From Thermosipho melanesiensis BI429 (GTDB taxonomy: Bacteria > Thermotogota > Thermotogae > Thermotogales > Fervidobacteriaceae), in contig NC_009616.1 in the NCBI RefSeq assembly GCF_000016905.1, positions 1,178,001 through 1,242,000 of the forward strand: 64,000 nucleotides of DNA. Direction: 5' to 3'. The position numbers and the translations under genes were made by a program. Shown piece after piece: positions 9,350-20,840 of the stretch. Each line of letters opens with the position of its first letter. Position 1 is the stretch's first letter. Under the pieces are notes generated by a model. That model did not search any database, had not been told where the DNA came from, and was given only the letters and a program-made list of their open reading frames with translations.

Positions 9350-9378
9350 TGGGAGCATTTGCTCCCAAATTATTTTTT
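9350..9378 (+). terminator. Intrinsic terminator after rpmE
   Basis: TGGGAGC / GCTCCCA with loop ATTT is followed by AATTATTTTTT. It lies just upstream of the S1-domain gene, which begins at 9403. Confidence 0.8.
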
Positions 9379-9402
9379 AAAACCATAGGGAGGTTTTGTT
9401 GT

Positions 9403-9774
9403 ATGGAAGTCGGGCAAGTAGTAAAAGGTAAAGTAGTGGAAATACTAAAATTTGGAGCAAATGTGGAACTAGAAGATGGTGAAAAAGCATTTGTACATAT
9501 TTCAAAAATTGCGTCAACATATGTTAAATCAGTAGATGATTATTTAAAGATAGGTCAGGAAGTTGAGGGTAAGGTGTTAGGAAAGACTAGAGATGGAAAA
9601 TGGGAATTGACTTTGAAAGAGACATCTACGAAGGAAAATTCAGACGAAAAAGAGAAAAAGACAAATAGTGATTTTGAAAGAAAACTTGCAAAGTTTATGA
9701 AAGACAGTGATAGAAAGCATTCAGAATACAGAAAAAGATTAGACAAAAAGAGAGGTAAGAAAAATAGAAGATAA
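9403..9774 (+). CDS. S1 RNA-binding domain protein (YabR/GSP13-like)
   Basis: A 123-residue protein with one N-terminal S1 domain (residues 1-72: GQVVKGKVVEILKFGANVEL, then AFVHISKIAS, then VKGKVLGK-like turns) and a basic, low-complexity Lys/Arg/Ser tail. Small S1 proteins of this kind associate with ribosomes or RNA. ATG 9403 follows GGGAGG at 9388-9393; an in-frame TTG at 9346 lies in the rpmE terminator and is unlikely. A hairpin follows the stop. Confidence 0.85.
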   Translation: MEVGQVVKGKVVEILKFGANVELEDGEKAFVHISKIASTYVKSVDDYLKIGQEVEGKVLGKTRDGKWELTLKETSTKENSDEKEKKTNSDFERKLAKFMKDSDRKHSEYRKRLDKKRGKKNRR

Positions 9775-9801
9775 GGGCGAAATTATTCGCCCTTTATTTT
9801 T
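9773..9801 (+). terminator. Intrinsic terminator after the S1-domain gene
   Basis: AAGGGCGAA / TTCGCCCTT with a short AT loop is followed by TATTTTTA. It overlaps the stop codon of the S1 gene. Confidence 0.8.
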
Positions 9802-9852
9802 ACATGTTTAAAGGTGGAAAGTTTGAATTATATATAGAAGTGAAATTTTAAA

Positions 9853-10050
9853 TTGGATTTGGCACGTGAAGATGTAAGGCTAGTATGCAATTTGTGTTCG
9901 ATATTGTATCAAATTACGGAAGAGGAAAAAAGTTTATTTGGCAACGCATTAAGTATTTATCCGAGTGATTATAAGATAAGTTCAGAAAAAGTAAAGTTAT
10001 ATGAAAAATTGTGCAAGCAAGAAATAGCTGATAAACCTTTACCTTGGTAG
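9853..10050 (+). CDS. Unrecognised 65-residue protein
   Basis: A small ORF starting at TTG 9853 and encoding a charged protein with two cysteines close together (VCNLCSILYQ) and a helical second half (SSEKVKLYEKLCKQEIADKPLPW). No strong ribosome site is visible; GAAGTGAAA upstream is poor, and frames further upstream hit stops. It is bracketed by two terminators, which supports a real gene. The central pattern LSIYPSDYKISSEKV faintly resembles the C-terminal half of FlgM-type anti-sigma factors, but this is too weak to name it. Confidence 0.5.
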   Translation: MDLAREDVRLVCNLCSILYQITEEEKSLFGNALSIYPSDYKISSEKVKLYEKLCKQEIADKPLPW

Positions 10051-10054
10051 TTTA

Positions 10055-10080
10055 AAAAGGAGCGGTTTTCCGCCCCTTTG
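10055..10080. terminator. Shared terminator between convergent genes
   Basis: AAAGGAGCGG / CCGCCCCTTT with a TTTT loop has one mismatch in the stem and a T run on each side of the duplex. It lies between the small ORF and the nuoF-like gene end. Confidence 0.7.
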
Positions 10081-11697
10081 TTATTTTGTTACTTTTGACT
10101 TTTTCTTTTTTCGTTCTACTTTTTTACATAGATTTGCTATACAATTTTTGTTTTCAATATGGTCTAAAAATTCTTCTTTAAAATTATTAATTAGTGATAA
10201 TAAAGGCACGGGAAAACTTTGGCCGAGCCCGCATAACGCCGTTTCTTTAGCTGTGTTTGCAATCTCAACAAGCCTTTCTAAGTCTTCTTTATTTGCTTCA
10301 AGCTTACTCATTTTATCTAGTATTTTTACTACCATTTTTGTTCCTTCTCTACATGGGGTACATTTTCCACACGATTCATGTCTGAAAAATTCCATTACAT
10401 TCTTTGCGATATCTACTACACAATGGTTGTTATTTACACCGAGGATTACGCCAGAACCTAAGCTTACACTATACTTTGCAAATGAATCATAATCCAATGG
10501 TATGTCAAATTTACTTTCGTCTATAAATGTACCAGCTATTCCACCAGTTTGTACCATTTTGAGTTTATCTCCCGATACTCCACCTGCATGTACTAGCAGT
10601 TCTCTTACAGTTACTCCCATAGGTAGTTCTACAATACCTCTGTTATTTAAATTGCCTGTGAAACAGAATACTTTAGTGCCTGGAGAATTTTCCGTGCCAA
10701 ATTGTTTAAACCATTTTGCGCCGTTAAGTATTATTTGTGGAACGTTTGCAAGGGTTTCTACGTTGTTAATTACAGTCGGTTTTCCAAATAGACCACTTTG
10801 TGGTGGATAGGGTGGTTTTAATCTAGGTCTTCCCGCATTCCCTTCAATGGATTCAAGTAAAGCAGTTTCTTCACCACAGATATATGCTCCTGCACCTAGT
10901 CTTACAGATAAATCAAAGTTGAAGTTGCTATTTAGAATATTTTCACCTAAAAATCCGTATTCATATGCATCTTTTATGGCTTTTTTAATATTTTCAACAG
11001 AACCGTAGTATTCACCTCTAATGTATATATATCCCTTTGTTGCTCCCACTGCGTATCCTGCTATTATCATTGCTTCAATTACACTATGAGGATCTCCTTC
11101 CATAATTAACCTATCTTTGTATGTTCCTGGTTCTCCTTCATCGGCATTACATACTATGTATTTTTGATCAGATTGTGTTTTAAATGCAAATTCCCATTTC
11201 AAGCCCGTTGGGAAGCCTGCGCCACCTCTACCGCGAAGTCCACTTTCTTTTATTTCTTCAATTATTTCATGTGGTTTCATTTTAAATGCTTTTGCCAATG
11301 CAAAATATCCATCATTTGCAATGTATTCTTCTATATTTTTTGGGTCAATTTTTCCAATATTTCTTGTTACAATTTTTACTTCCTTTGTTAGTTTTTCCAC
11401 TGTTTGTTGCAACTCTTTTGGATTAATTTCAAGGTCAAGAACTTTTCTTCCTTTTAAAATATGTTCTTCGAATATTTTTTTAACATCGTCTTTTGTTTTT
11501 GCAGAATAAAAGACGTTATCGGGCATTATAGCAATGGTTACACCCTTATAGTTACCTATTGTACCTGTTTCTAGTATATCTACTATTTTATCGAGGTTGT
11601 ATTCATTTGTTAGTTCTTTTAGGTATTTTAAAAATTCCTTTGCGCCTAATAATACGCTGTTACTGTCTATTGAAACTAAAATTGTAATTGGTTTCAT
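10081..11697 (-). CDS. NuoF-like flavoprotein, degenerate in accessory Fe-S domains
   Basis: A 538-residue homologue of NuoF/HydB, the NADH- and FMN-binding subunit. The core is intact: GLRGRGGAGFPTGLKWEF and CNADEGEPGTYKDR for FMN/NADH, and ESCGKCTPCREG with ALCGLGQ for the 4Fe-4S cluster. The N-terminal thioredoxin-like domain has lost all four cysteines (compare ICAGGAC and ETGCMGAC in the 602-residue paralogue with ILVSIDS and ETGTIGN here). The C-terminal two-cluster ferredoxin domain is absent, leaving a basic tail. It should accept electrons through one Fe-S centre only. It overlaps the upstream NuoE-like gene by 4 bases, which argues for a working NuoEF pair. Confidence 0.9.
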   Translation of the reverse strand: MKPITILVSIDSNSVLLGAKEFLKYLKELTNEYNLDKIVDILETGTIGNYKGVTIAIMPDNVFYSAKTKDDVKKIFEEHILKGRKVLDLEINPKELQQTVEKLTKEVKIVTRNIGKIDPKNIEEYIANDGYFALAKAFKMKPHEIIEEIKESGLRGRGGAGFPTGLKWEFAFKTQSDQKYIVCNADEGEPGTYKDRLIMEGDPHSVIEAMIIAGYAVGATKGYIYIRGEYYGSVENIKKAIKDAYEYGFLGENILNSNFNFDLSVRLGAGAYICGEETALLESIEGNAGRPRLKPPYPPQSGLFGKPTVINNVETLANVPQIILNGAKWFKQFGTENSPGTKVFCFTGNLNNRGIVELPMGVTVRELLVHAGGVSGDKLKMVQTGGIAGTFIDESKFDIPLDYDSFAKYSVSLGSGVILGVNNNHCVVDIAKNVMEFFRHESCGKCTPCREGTKMVVKILDKMSKLEANKEDLERLVEIANTAKETALCGLGQSFPVPLLSLINNFKEEFLDHIENKNCIANLCKKVERKKKKSKVTK

Positions 11698-12176
11698 ATC
11701 TCCTCACCCCTTTTTATTTTGTTTATTAATTCTTTTACTTTTTCTGGGGTGAGATCACCGTAATATTTGTTGTTAATCATAATAACCGGAGAAACTCCAC
11801 ATAAACCTAAACATCCCGTTTCTTCAAGTGTAAACATTCCATCTGCTGTGGTTTGGTTAAAATCTATTTTCAGTTCTTCTTTTAATATTTTTATTATTTC
11901 CCTTCCATTTGCCACATGACATGGAAGGCTTGAGCATACTCTAATTAAGTATTTTCCCCTTTTTTTGGTAGAGAACATACTGTAGAAAGTTAGAACTTCG
12001 TATACTTTGGATAACGGTATATTTAGTTCTTCACTAACAATCTTTGCAGCTTCCTCAGATATAAAGTTATTTTCACTAATGTCCTGTATTTTATGAAGCG
12101 TATAGATTAAAATATCTTTTTCTTCTAACCTTTCATTTTTTGCTTCTGAAATAATATCTTTAATTTTGGAAAGCAT
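11694..12176 (-). CDS. NuoE-like 2Fe-2S subunit (second copy)
   Basis: A 160-residue NuoE/HydC-type protein: a helical N-terminus, then a thioredoxin-like fold with the four 2Fe-2S cysteines as CSSLPC near residue 80 and GCLGLC near 118. It pairs with NuoF-like proteins to pass electrons between NADH and ferredoxin or hydrogenase. The ATG at 12176 follows AAAGGGGGT. It lies 22 bases after the 602-residue nuoF and overlaps the degenerate nuoF by 4 bases, so it probably partners the latter. Confidence 0.92.
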   Translation of the reverse strand: MLSKIKDIISEAKNERLEEKDILIYTLHKIQDISENNFISEEAAKIVSEELNIPLSKVYEVLTFYSMFSTKKRGKYLIRVCSSLPCHVANGREIIKILKEELKIDFNQTTADGMFTLEETGCLGLCGVSPVIMINNKYYGDLTPEKVKELINKIKRGEEI

Positions 12177-12198
12177 AAGTGCGACCCCCTTTGCGTGA

Positions 12199-14007
12199 TT
12201 ATTCTATTGCAGGTGTTACTTTGCTAATTGCACCAAATCTACAGACTTCTATACAACTTCCACATTTTACACAAGCTGATTGATCGATTTCGTGTACCTT
12301 TCTAACTTCTCCAGATATACAACTTGCCGGACATACCCTTGCACATGCAGTACAACCAACACATTTTTCTGGATCGATTACATAGCTTATTAAGTCTTTA
12401 CACTTCTTCGCTGGACATTTTCCTTCTTTTACATGTGCAATATATTCGTCTTTGTAGTACCTTAAGGTAGAAAGTACGGGATTTGGTGCTGTTTGTCCAA
12501 GACCGCATAGGGATGAATCTTTAATTACATTTCCAAGGTTTTCCAATATTTCTATATCTTCTTCTGTCCCTTCCCCTTTTGTTATTTTATCTAAAATTTC
12601 GTACATTTTCTTTGTCCCTTCTCTACATGGTGTACATTTACCACATGATTCATCAACGGTAAACTCTAAGAAGAATTTGGCAACGTCTACCATACAATCA
12701 TCTTCATCTAAAACAATTAAACCTCCAGAACCGACTATTGCTCCCAATTTCTGAAGTGATTCATAGTCAACAGGTGTATCGAAATATTCTTCTGGGATAA
12801 CTCCACCACTTGGGCCACCTGTTTGAACAGCTTTTATCTTTTTACCAGTTGGTGAACCACCACCGATTTCGTATATAAGCTCCCTTAAGGTAATTCCCAT
12901 AGGAACTTCAACTAGTCCAGTGTTTTTAACTTTACCTGCCAATGCGAAAACCTTTGTGCCTGGAGATTTTTCTGTTCCCCATTGTCTAAACCAGCTAGCA
13001 CCGTTGTAAATTATTGGTGGAACACATGCAAGTGTTTCCACGTTGTTTATGTTACTTGGTTTTCCCCAAAGCCCTTTTTGAGCGGGGAATGGAGGTTTAA
13101 CCCTTGGTTGTCCTCTTTTGCCTTCGATTGAATGCATTAATGCCGTTTCTTCACCACAAACAAATGCACCTGCGCCAATTCTTATTTCAATATCAAATGA
13201 AAAATCAGTTCCAAGTATGTTTTCACCTAAAAATCCATATTCTCTTGCTTGATTTAAAGCAACAGTAAGTCTTTCAATTGCTATTGGATATTCTGCTCTT
13301 ACATATACAAAACCTTTTGTTGCACCAATTGCATAACCTGCAATGGTCATTGCCTCTATAATTGTATGTGGATCACCTTCTAATATAGACCTATCCATAA
13401 ATGCACCTGGGTCACCTTCGTCAGCATTACATATCATGTATTTTTCATCTCCAGGTGACTTTCTTGCAAATTCCCATTTTAAACCAGTTGGGAATCCTGC
13501 ACCACCTCTACCACGAAGTCCACTATCTTTTACTACTTGAATTACTTCTTCAGGTGTCATTTCCTTTAAAGCTTTGTGTAAGGCAAAGTACCCATCCCGT
13601 GCAATGTATTCATCTATATTTTTTGGGTCAATTATACCAACGTTTCTTGTTGCTATTTTTACCTGTCTAGAAAAGAATGGAATTTCTTTTTGAGGTTGTG
13701 GAACTATTTTCCCTTTATCTCCTTGATAAAGGTATTCTTCTACAACTCTTCCCTTTAAAAGGTGTTCTTCTACAATTTTTTCAGCTGCTTCAGGTGTTAA
13801 TTTTTGGTAATATACACCTTCGGGATGGATTACCATAATAGGTCCTAAACTACAAGCACCCATACATCCGGTTTCAACTATATTTACGGTTTCTTGTAGA
13901 TTGTATTCTTTTATTTTTCTTTCCAAAACGTCTTTTACGCTTTCTTCACCAGCTGATATACATGCACCACCAGCACAGATAAGAATTGTATTTGTTGCCA
14001 AAGGCAT
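12199..14007 (-). CDS. NuoF-like NAD(P)H/ferredoxin oxidoreductase subunit with C-terminal ferredoxin
   Basis: A 602-residue protein in the HydB/NuoF family of bifurcating hydrogenases and formate dehydrogenases. Domains in order: thioredoxin-like 2Fe-2S domain (ICAGGAC, ETGCMGAC; residues 1-90), FMN/NADH core (GLRGRGGAGFPTG, CNADEGDPGAFMDR), the N3-type 4Fe-4S site ESCGKCTPCREG with SLCGLGQ, and a C-terminal ferredoxin with CVGCTACARVCP and CVKCGSCIEVC. All expected cluster ligands are present. It sits between two NuoE-like genes but no HydA-like catalytic gene is present here, so its final acceptor must be encoded elsewhere or be ferredoxin itself. Confidence 0.93.
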   Translation of the reverse strand: MPLATNTILICAGGACISAGEESVKDVLERKIKEYNLQETVNIVETGCMGACSLGPIMVIHPEGVYYQKLTPEAAEKIVEEHLLKGRVVEEYLYQGDKGKIVPQPQKEIPFFSRQVKIATRNVGIIDPKNIDEYIARDGYFALHKALKEMTPEEVIQVVKDSGLRGRGGAGFPTGLKWEFARKSPGDEKYMICNADEGDPGAFMDRSILEGDPHTIIEAMTIAGYAIGATKGFVYVRAEYPIAIERLTVALNQAREYGFLGENILGTDFSFDIEIRIGAGAFVCGEETALMHSIEGKRGQPRVKPPFPAQKGLWGKPSNINNVETLACVPPIIYNGASWFRQWGTEKSPGTKVFALAGKVKNTGLVEVPMGITLRELIYEIGGGSPTGKKIKAVQTGGPSGGVIPEEYFDTPVDYESLQKLGAIVGSGGLIVLDEDDCMVDVAKFFLEFTVDESCGKCTPCREGTKKMYEILDKITKGEGTEEDIEILENLGNVIKDSSLCGLGQTAPNPVLSTLRYYKDEYIAHVKEGKCPAKKCKDLISYVIDPEKCVGCTACARVCPASCISGEVRKVHEIDQSACVKCGSCIEVCRFGAISKVTPAIE

Positions 14008-14022
14008 TATTTTTCTACCTCC

Positions 14023-14400
14023 TTATTCTTCACCTTTTTTTACAATTAAGTCTCCAACGAGTTCTCCTGCAACAACATGTGATTTAATAATTCTTTTTGC
14101 ATTTTCTGGAGTTACATGACCGTAAATTACAGGTACATCATCATCTAATTCTACTTTTATCGTGGGTTCAACTTCACACAATCCCATACATCCGGATTGT
14201 ACAACAGAGATATCATCTATATTTAATTCATTTAGTGTTTCAACTATTGCATTTAAAGTATCTTTTGCACCAGCAGCGATTCCACAGGTTCCCATAGCAA
14301 CTGTAATTTTTCCTCTTTTCCCCTCTTCTCTCATTTTCACCTTTTTTAGTGTATCTTCTTTTATTTTCATGAGTTCTTCAATACTTTTTATTTTTCCCAT
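14023..14400 (-). CDS. Thioredoxin-like [2Fe-2S] ferredoxin
   Basis: A 125-residue protein with a helical lead and a thioredoxin-like ferredoxin domain: VAMGTCGIAAGAKDTL near residue 33 and VQSGCMGLCEVEP near 72. Only three cysteines of the usual four are obvious (TCG and GCMGLC), so the first half of the cluster site is unusual. Its ATG overlaps the preceding NuoE stop by one base and nuoF follows 15 bases later. The order NuoE, this protein, NuoF is typical of Thermotogae NADH-dependent modules. Confidence 0.85.
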   Translation of the reverse strand: MGKIKSIEELMKIKEDTLKKVKMREEGKRGKITVAMGTCGIAAGAKDTLNAIVETLNELNIDDISVVQSGCMGLCEVEPTIKVELDDDVPVIYGHVTPENAKRIIKSHVVAGELVGDLIVKKGEE

Positions 14401-14894
14401 TATTTCCCCTCCCCTTGGAATTTTTTAATTATCCCTGGAACCATATCAGGTGTTACTTTACCAAAGAATTCCTTTTCACCGACAAGTACAACAGGTGCCA
14501 TACTACATGCACCTAAACATCTTACTCCGTGGACAGAGAAATTTCCATCTTTTGTTACTTCACCTTCTTTTACATTGAGTTCGTTTAAAAATCTTTCCAT
14601 AACTCTGTCTGCGCCCTTTACATAACAGGCTGTTCCAAGACATATTTTGATTTGGTGTTTTCCTTTTGGTTTCGTGGAAAAGAAGTTATAGAATGTTATA
14701 ACACCATAAACCACTGATGGAGGGATCTTTAGCTTTTCAGCAACGTGAGTTTGAACCTCTTTGGGGAGCCATCCAAATAATTCTTGTGCTTTGTGAAGTA
14801 CGTTGATTAAAATACCCTTTTTTCCTTTTAGTGATTCAATATACGCATCGAGCTCTTTATAAAGCTCGACATGTTTTTCACAAACTGCCAACAT
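14400..14894 (-). CDS. NuoE-like 2Fe-2S subunit (first copy)
   Basis: A 164-residue NuoE/HydC homologue. After a helical N-terminal domain (LINVLHKAQELFGWLP) comes the thioredoxin-like domain with CLGTAC near residue 86 and RCLGACSMAP near 126, the four 2Fe-2S ligands. ATG 14894 is chosen because AGGAGGTGG is directly upstream; a GTG at 14900 lies inside that site. It is the first gene of the five-gene operon running to 10081. A -10 like TATAAT lies at 14930-14935. Confidence 0.93.
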   Translation of the reverse strand: MLAVCEKHVELYKELDAYIESLKGKKGILINVLHKAQELFGWLPKEVQTHVAEKLKIPPSVVYGVITFYNFFSTKPKGKHQIKICLGTACYVKGADRVMERFLNELNVKEGEVTKDGNFSVHGVRCLGACSMAPVVLVGEKEFFGKVTPDMVPGIIKKFQGEGK

Positions 14895-14929
14895 GGCCAC
14901 CTCCTATTCAATATTACCATCCCGATAAT

Positions 14930-14935
14930 ATTATA
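14930..14935 (-). promoter_or_regulatory. -10 element for the nuoE/nuoF-like operon
   Basis: On the minus strand TATAAT stands about 35 bases before the nuoE start. The matching -35 (near 14953) is poor, which is compatible with an activator. An inverted repeat lies further upstream at 14964-14988. Confidence 0.4.
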
Positions 14936-14963
14936 ACACTAAAAGTAAAAAAATTCACTTATT

Positions 14964-14988
14964 AAATGTTATTTTTTAGATAACATTT
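14964..14988. repeat. Inverted repeat upstream of the nuo-like operon
   Basis: AAATGTTAT and ATAACATTT, 9-bp perfect arms separated by 7 bases, lie between the divergent-facing nuo promoter and the ftcD terminator. It may be a regulator site. The TGTTA...TAACA arms resemble Rex or FNR/Crp sites, but the spacing differs from the Rex site at 48334. Confidence 0.5.
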
Positions 14989-15016
14989 TTTTAATTAATC
15001 CAGTTTAATTGCTTAA

Positions 15017-15046
15017 AACAAAAAATCCCCTGAGAAATCAGGGGAT
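15017..15046 (-). terminator. Intrinsic terminator of the metG-ftcD operon
   Basis: On the minus strand AATCCCCTGA / TCAGGGGATT with a 4-base loop is followed by TTTTTTGTTTT. It begins at the ftcD stop codon and closes the 14-kb unit. Confidence 0.9.
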
Positions 15047-15951
15047 TACTCAAAAAATGTATTTAAAATTTTATTTTCTATTACCCTACTTTCATCAAAA
15101 TCATCTAGTTGTATATACCACTTCATTGCTTCAATTGCAGCTTTTAAAGGTATCATTCCTATAATTTCAGAATTTATTACAGGTACACCATATCTTTGTG
15201 CTTCTCTTTTTATTGCTTCAAATACTCTAAAGATAGGTGATTTTTTGTAATTTGTTAAGTTCATGGACACTTGGACAATTCCTTTTTCTTTTAATTCTAC
15301 TCCCATTGCTTTTACATATCTAAATCCACCGCTGATATGTCTTACAGCCTTTGCAATTTTATCCGCAATTTCTATATTGTCAGTACCAAGATTTACGTTA
15401 AATGCTATGAGATATTCTCTTGCGCCTACTGCAACAACGCCTGCACTTGGGTGTACTTCAGAAGGTCCATAATCTGGTTTCCACTTTGGATCTTTTATTT
15501 TTTCAAAAAAGCCTTCAAACTCTCCTTTTCTTATTTTTGATAAATTTTCTCTTTCTGGTGATGTAGCAGATTTTTCATACAAATAAACGGGAATATTTAA
15601 CTCGTTTCCAATTCTTTCCCCCAATCTTTTGGATATTTCAATACATTCTTCCATCTTTGTATTCATCACTGGAATAAATGGTATAACATCTGTTGCTCCC
15701 ATTCTCGGATGTTCACCTTTATGCGTTCTAAGGTCAATTAATTCTGTTGCAACTTTTACCATATCAAATAGTGCGTTTTCAATTTCATTCGGTTCACCTA
15801 TTAATGTTACAACAGATCTGTTGTGATCGTGGTCCATAGACCAATCAAGAATTTTGACTTTTTCGTATTTTTGGGCTGCTTCAATTATTTTTATTACCTT
15901 TTCTTCATCTCTTCCTTCACTAAAATTTGGTACACTTTCGACTAATTTCAT
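15046..15951 (-). CDS. ftcD: Glutamate formimidoyltransferase
   Basis: A 301-residue formiminotransferase that moves a formimino group from formiminoglutamate to tetrahydrofolate in histidine breakdown. The family N-domain is clear (ESVPNFSEGRD, then DHDHNRSVVTLIGEP, then LRTHKGEHPRMGATDVIPFIPV), followed by a C-domain with HPSAGVVAVGAREYLIAFNVNL and GVELKEKGIVQVSMNLTN. The cyclodeaminase half of bifunctional FtcD is absent, as in many bacteria. No other histidine-degradation gene is near. It is the last gene of the long metG operon and overlaps suhB by 4 bases. Confidence 0.9.
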   Translation of the reverse strand: MKLVESVPNFSEGRDEEKVIKIIEAAQKYEKVKILDWSMDHDHNRSVVTLIGEPNEIENALFDMVKVATELIDLRTHKGEHPRMGATDVIPFIPVMNTKMEECIEISKRLGERIGNELNIPVYLYEKSATSPERENLSKIRKGEFEGFFEKIKDPKWKPDYGPSEVHPSAGVVAVGAREYLIAFNVNLGTDNIEIADKIAKAVRHISGGFRYVKAMGVELKEKGIVQVSMNLTNYKKSPIFRVFEAIKREAQRYGVPVINSEIIGMIPLKAAIEAMKWYIQLDDFDESRVIENKILNTFFE

Positions 15952-16704
15952 ATTCCCCCTCCTATTTCAGATATAATGTTTTGTAGAGTTTCAAGTATTG
16001 AAGGTTTTGAGAATATGTAACTGTCCTTTTCAAAAATTTTTGGATTGTTTCCTGTGAAATTTCTAACACAACCTCCTGCCTCGGTTACAATTATATATGC
16101 TGCTGCAATATCCCAGGGATTAGCCTTTGTTGTTATGAAAAAGTCAAATTTGTTTGCTGCAACATAACATGCAGATATTGCGGCACTCCCTATAATCCTT
16201 ATTCTTTGCACATTATTTTCCACTTTTTCTATAAATTTTCCCGTAAAATTTTTTGTAAAGCCTAAGCTTCCAACAGCAAAATTAAGATTATTTATATCAT
16301 TTACCTTTAACCTCGAGTGGTTTAAATAAGCACCTTCGTCTTTAATGCCAACAAATAGCTCTTCTGTGAATGGATTATACACAGTTCCGAAGACGGGTTT
16401 TTTGTCTTCGTAATATGCAATTGATATACAAAAACTTGGGAGGCCGTGTATATAGTTAATTGTTCCATCGATAGGGTCTATAATCCAAAGATTTTTGGAA
16501 TTTTTTTCCATATCTTCTTCAGCCAAAAAACCGTCATTTGGAAAGTGACTTTGAATTTTATTTATTATTAACTCTTGAGAATTTTTATCTTGGGCAGTAA
16601 CAAGATCTTGAAAATTTTCTTTTTTTTCTATGTTAGAAGCTCTTCCCCAAAATTGCATAAGATAAAAACCTACGTGTTTTGATATCTCAATAGCAACATC
16701 TAAT

Positions 16705-16712
<8 letters not shown>
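15948..16712 (-). CDS. suhB: Inositol-1-monophosphatase family protein
   Basis: A 254-residue magnesium-dependent phosphatase of the IMPase/FBPase-like superfamily. Metal and catalytic motifs are present: FLAEED near residue 60, WIIDPIDGTINYIHG near 75, and NPWDIAAAYIIVTEAGG near 205. Thermotoga relatives use inositol phosphate and fructose 1,6-bisphosphate, so dual use is possible. ATG 16712 is chosen with AGGAGA 9 bases upstream; an ATG at 16721 overlaps that site. It overlaps the upstream penicillin-binding protein gene by 8 bases. Confidence 0.9.
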
Positions 16713-20189
<3,477 letters not shown>

Positions 20190-20193
<4 letters not shown>

Positions 20194-20840
20194 AACTCAC
20201 CACTAATTATTGCTGTAATCAATTCAAAAGGCACCAATTCAAAGATATCGCTCTTTATTTCAGAGTCTATAAATTTCGTCTTATCGGCTATTACAAAAAA
20301 AGGCTTTTTGTGATATTTCGCTAAAATTGCTAGAGTTTTTGTACCAACTTTATTTATTACACCTATTTCGGAAACAGCATCAGCCCCGGTTATTACGTAA
20401 TCACATTCCCTGATGTGTTTTTCTATTTTAAAGTCGTCTACTAATGTAACCGTGTGTTTGGAGGTTTTTAGATTATTATAAAGTAATTTTCCTTCACCAC
20501 CAGGGTTTGAGATGGGGATTATTATTTCCAAATTTTTTTGATGTGTTTTAAAGAAAATTTCTAAAGTTTTACTGTTGCTTATAGTTACAACCTTTGCGTC
20601 AAAGTTTAAAAATTTTCGAGCGTATTTTATAGTGTTTTCAAAAGATGTTCTCAAAATTCTTCTTATATTTTTAGCACCATATCCTTCATCAATCATGTGT
20701 TTTATCCATTTTAGAATGCTCATTTCTTGTTTTTGCTGTAGTAATTTTTCTAAGATTTTAATATTTTTACTTTTTTCAATTTCATCTAGTAGCCAGAAAC
20801 CAATTTCAACAGAACCGCTGTGTTTTAATATATCATCCAT
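20190..20840 (-). CDS. eIF-2B/MtnA-superfamily protein (short form)
   Basis: A 216-residue member of the eIF-2B alpha / ribose-1,5-bisphosphate isomerase / methylthioribose-phosphate isomerase superfamily. Diagnostic C-terminal sequence is present: VITGADAVSEIGVINKVGTKTLAILAKYHKKPFFVIADKTKF. Full isomerases are usually near 300 residues or more; here the N-terminal helical part is reduced. The function cannot be fixed: a sugar-phosphate isomerase or a regulatory role are both possible. It overlaps the Elp3-like gene by 8 bases and the 167-residue gene by 4. Confidence 0.75.

Noticed and set aside
13343-14428. Several plus-strand open frames over the nuoE/nuoF-like genes
   Set aside because: They are antisense shadows of strongly conserved genes, with biased Ser/Leu/Phe composition and no ribosome sites.
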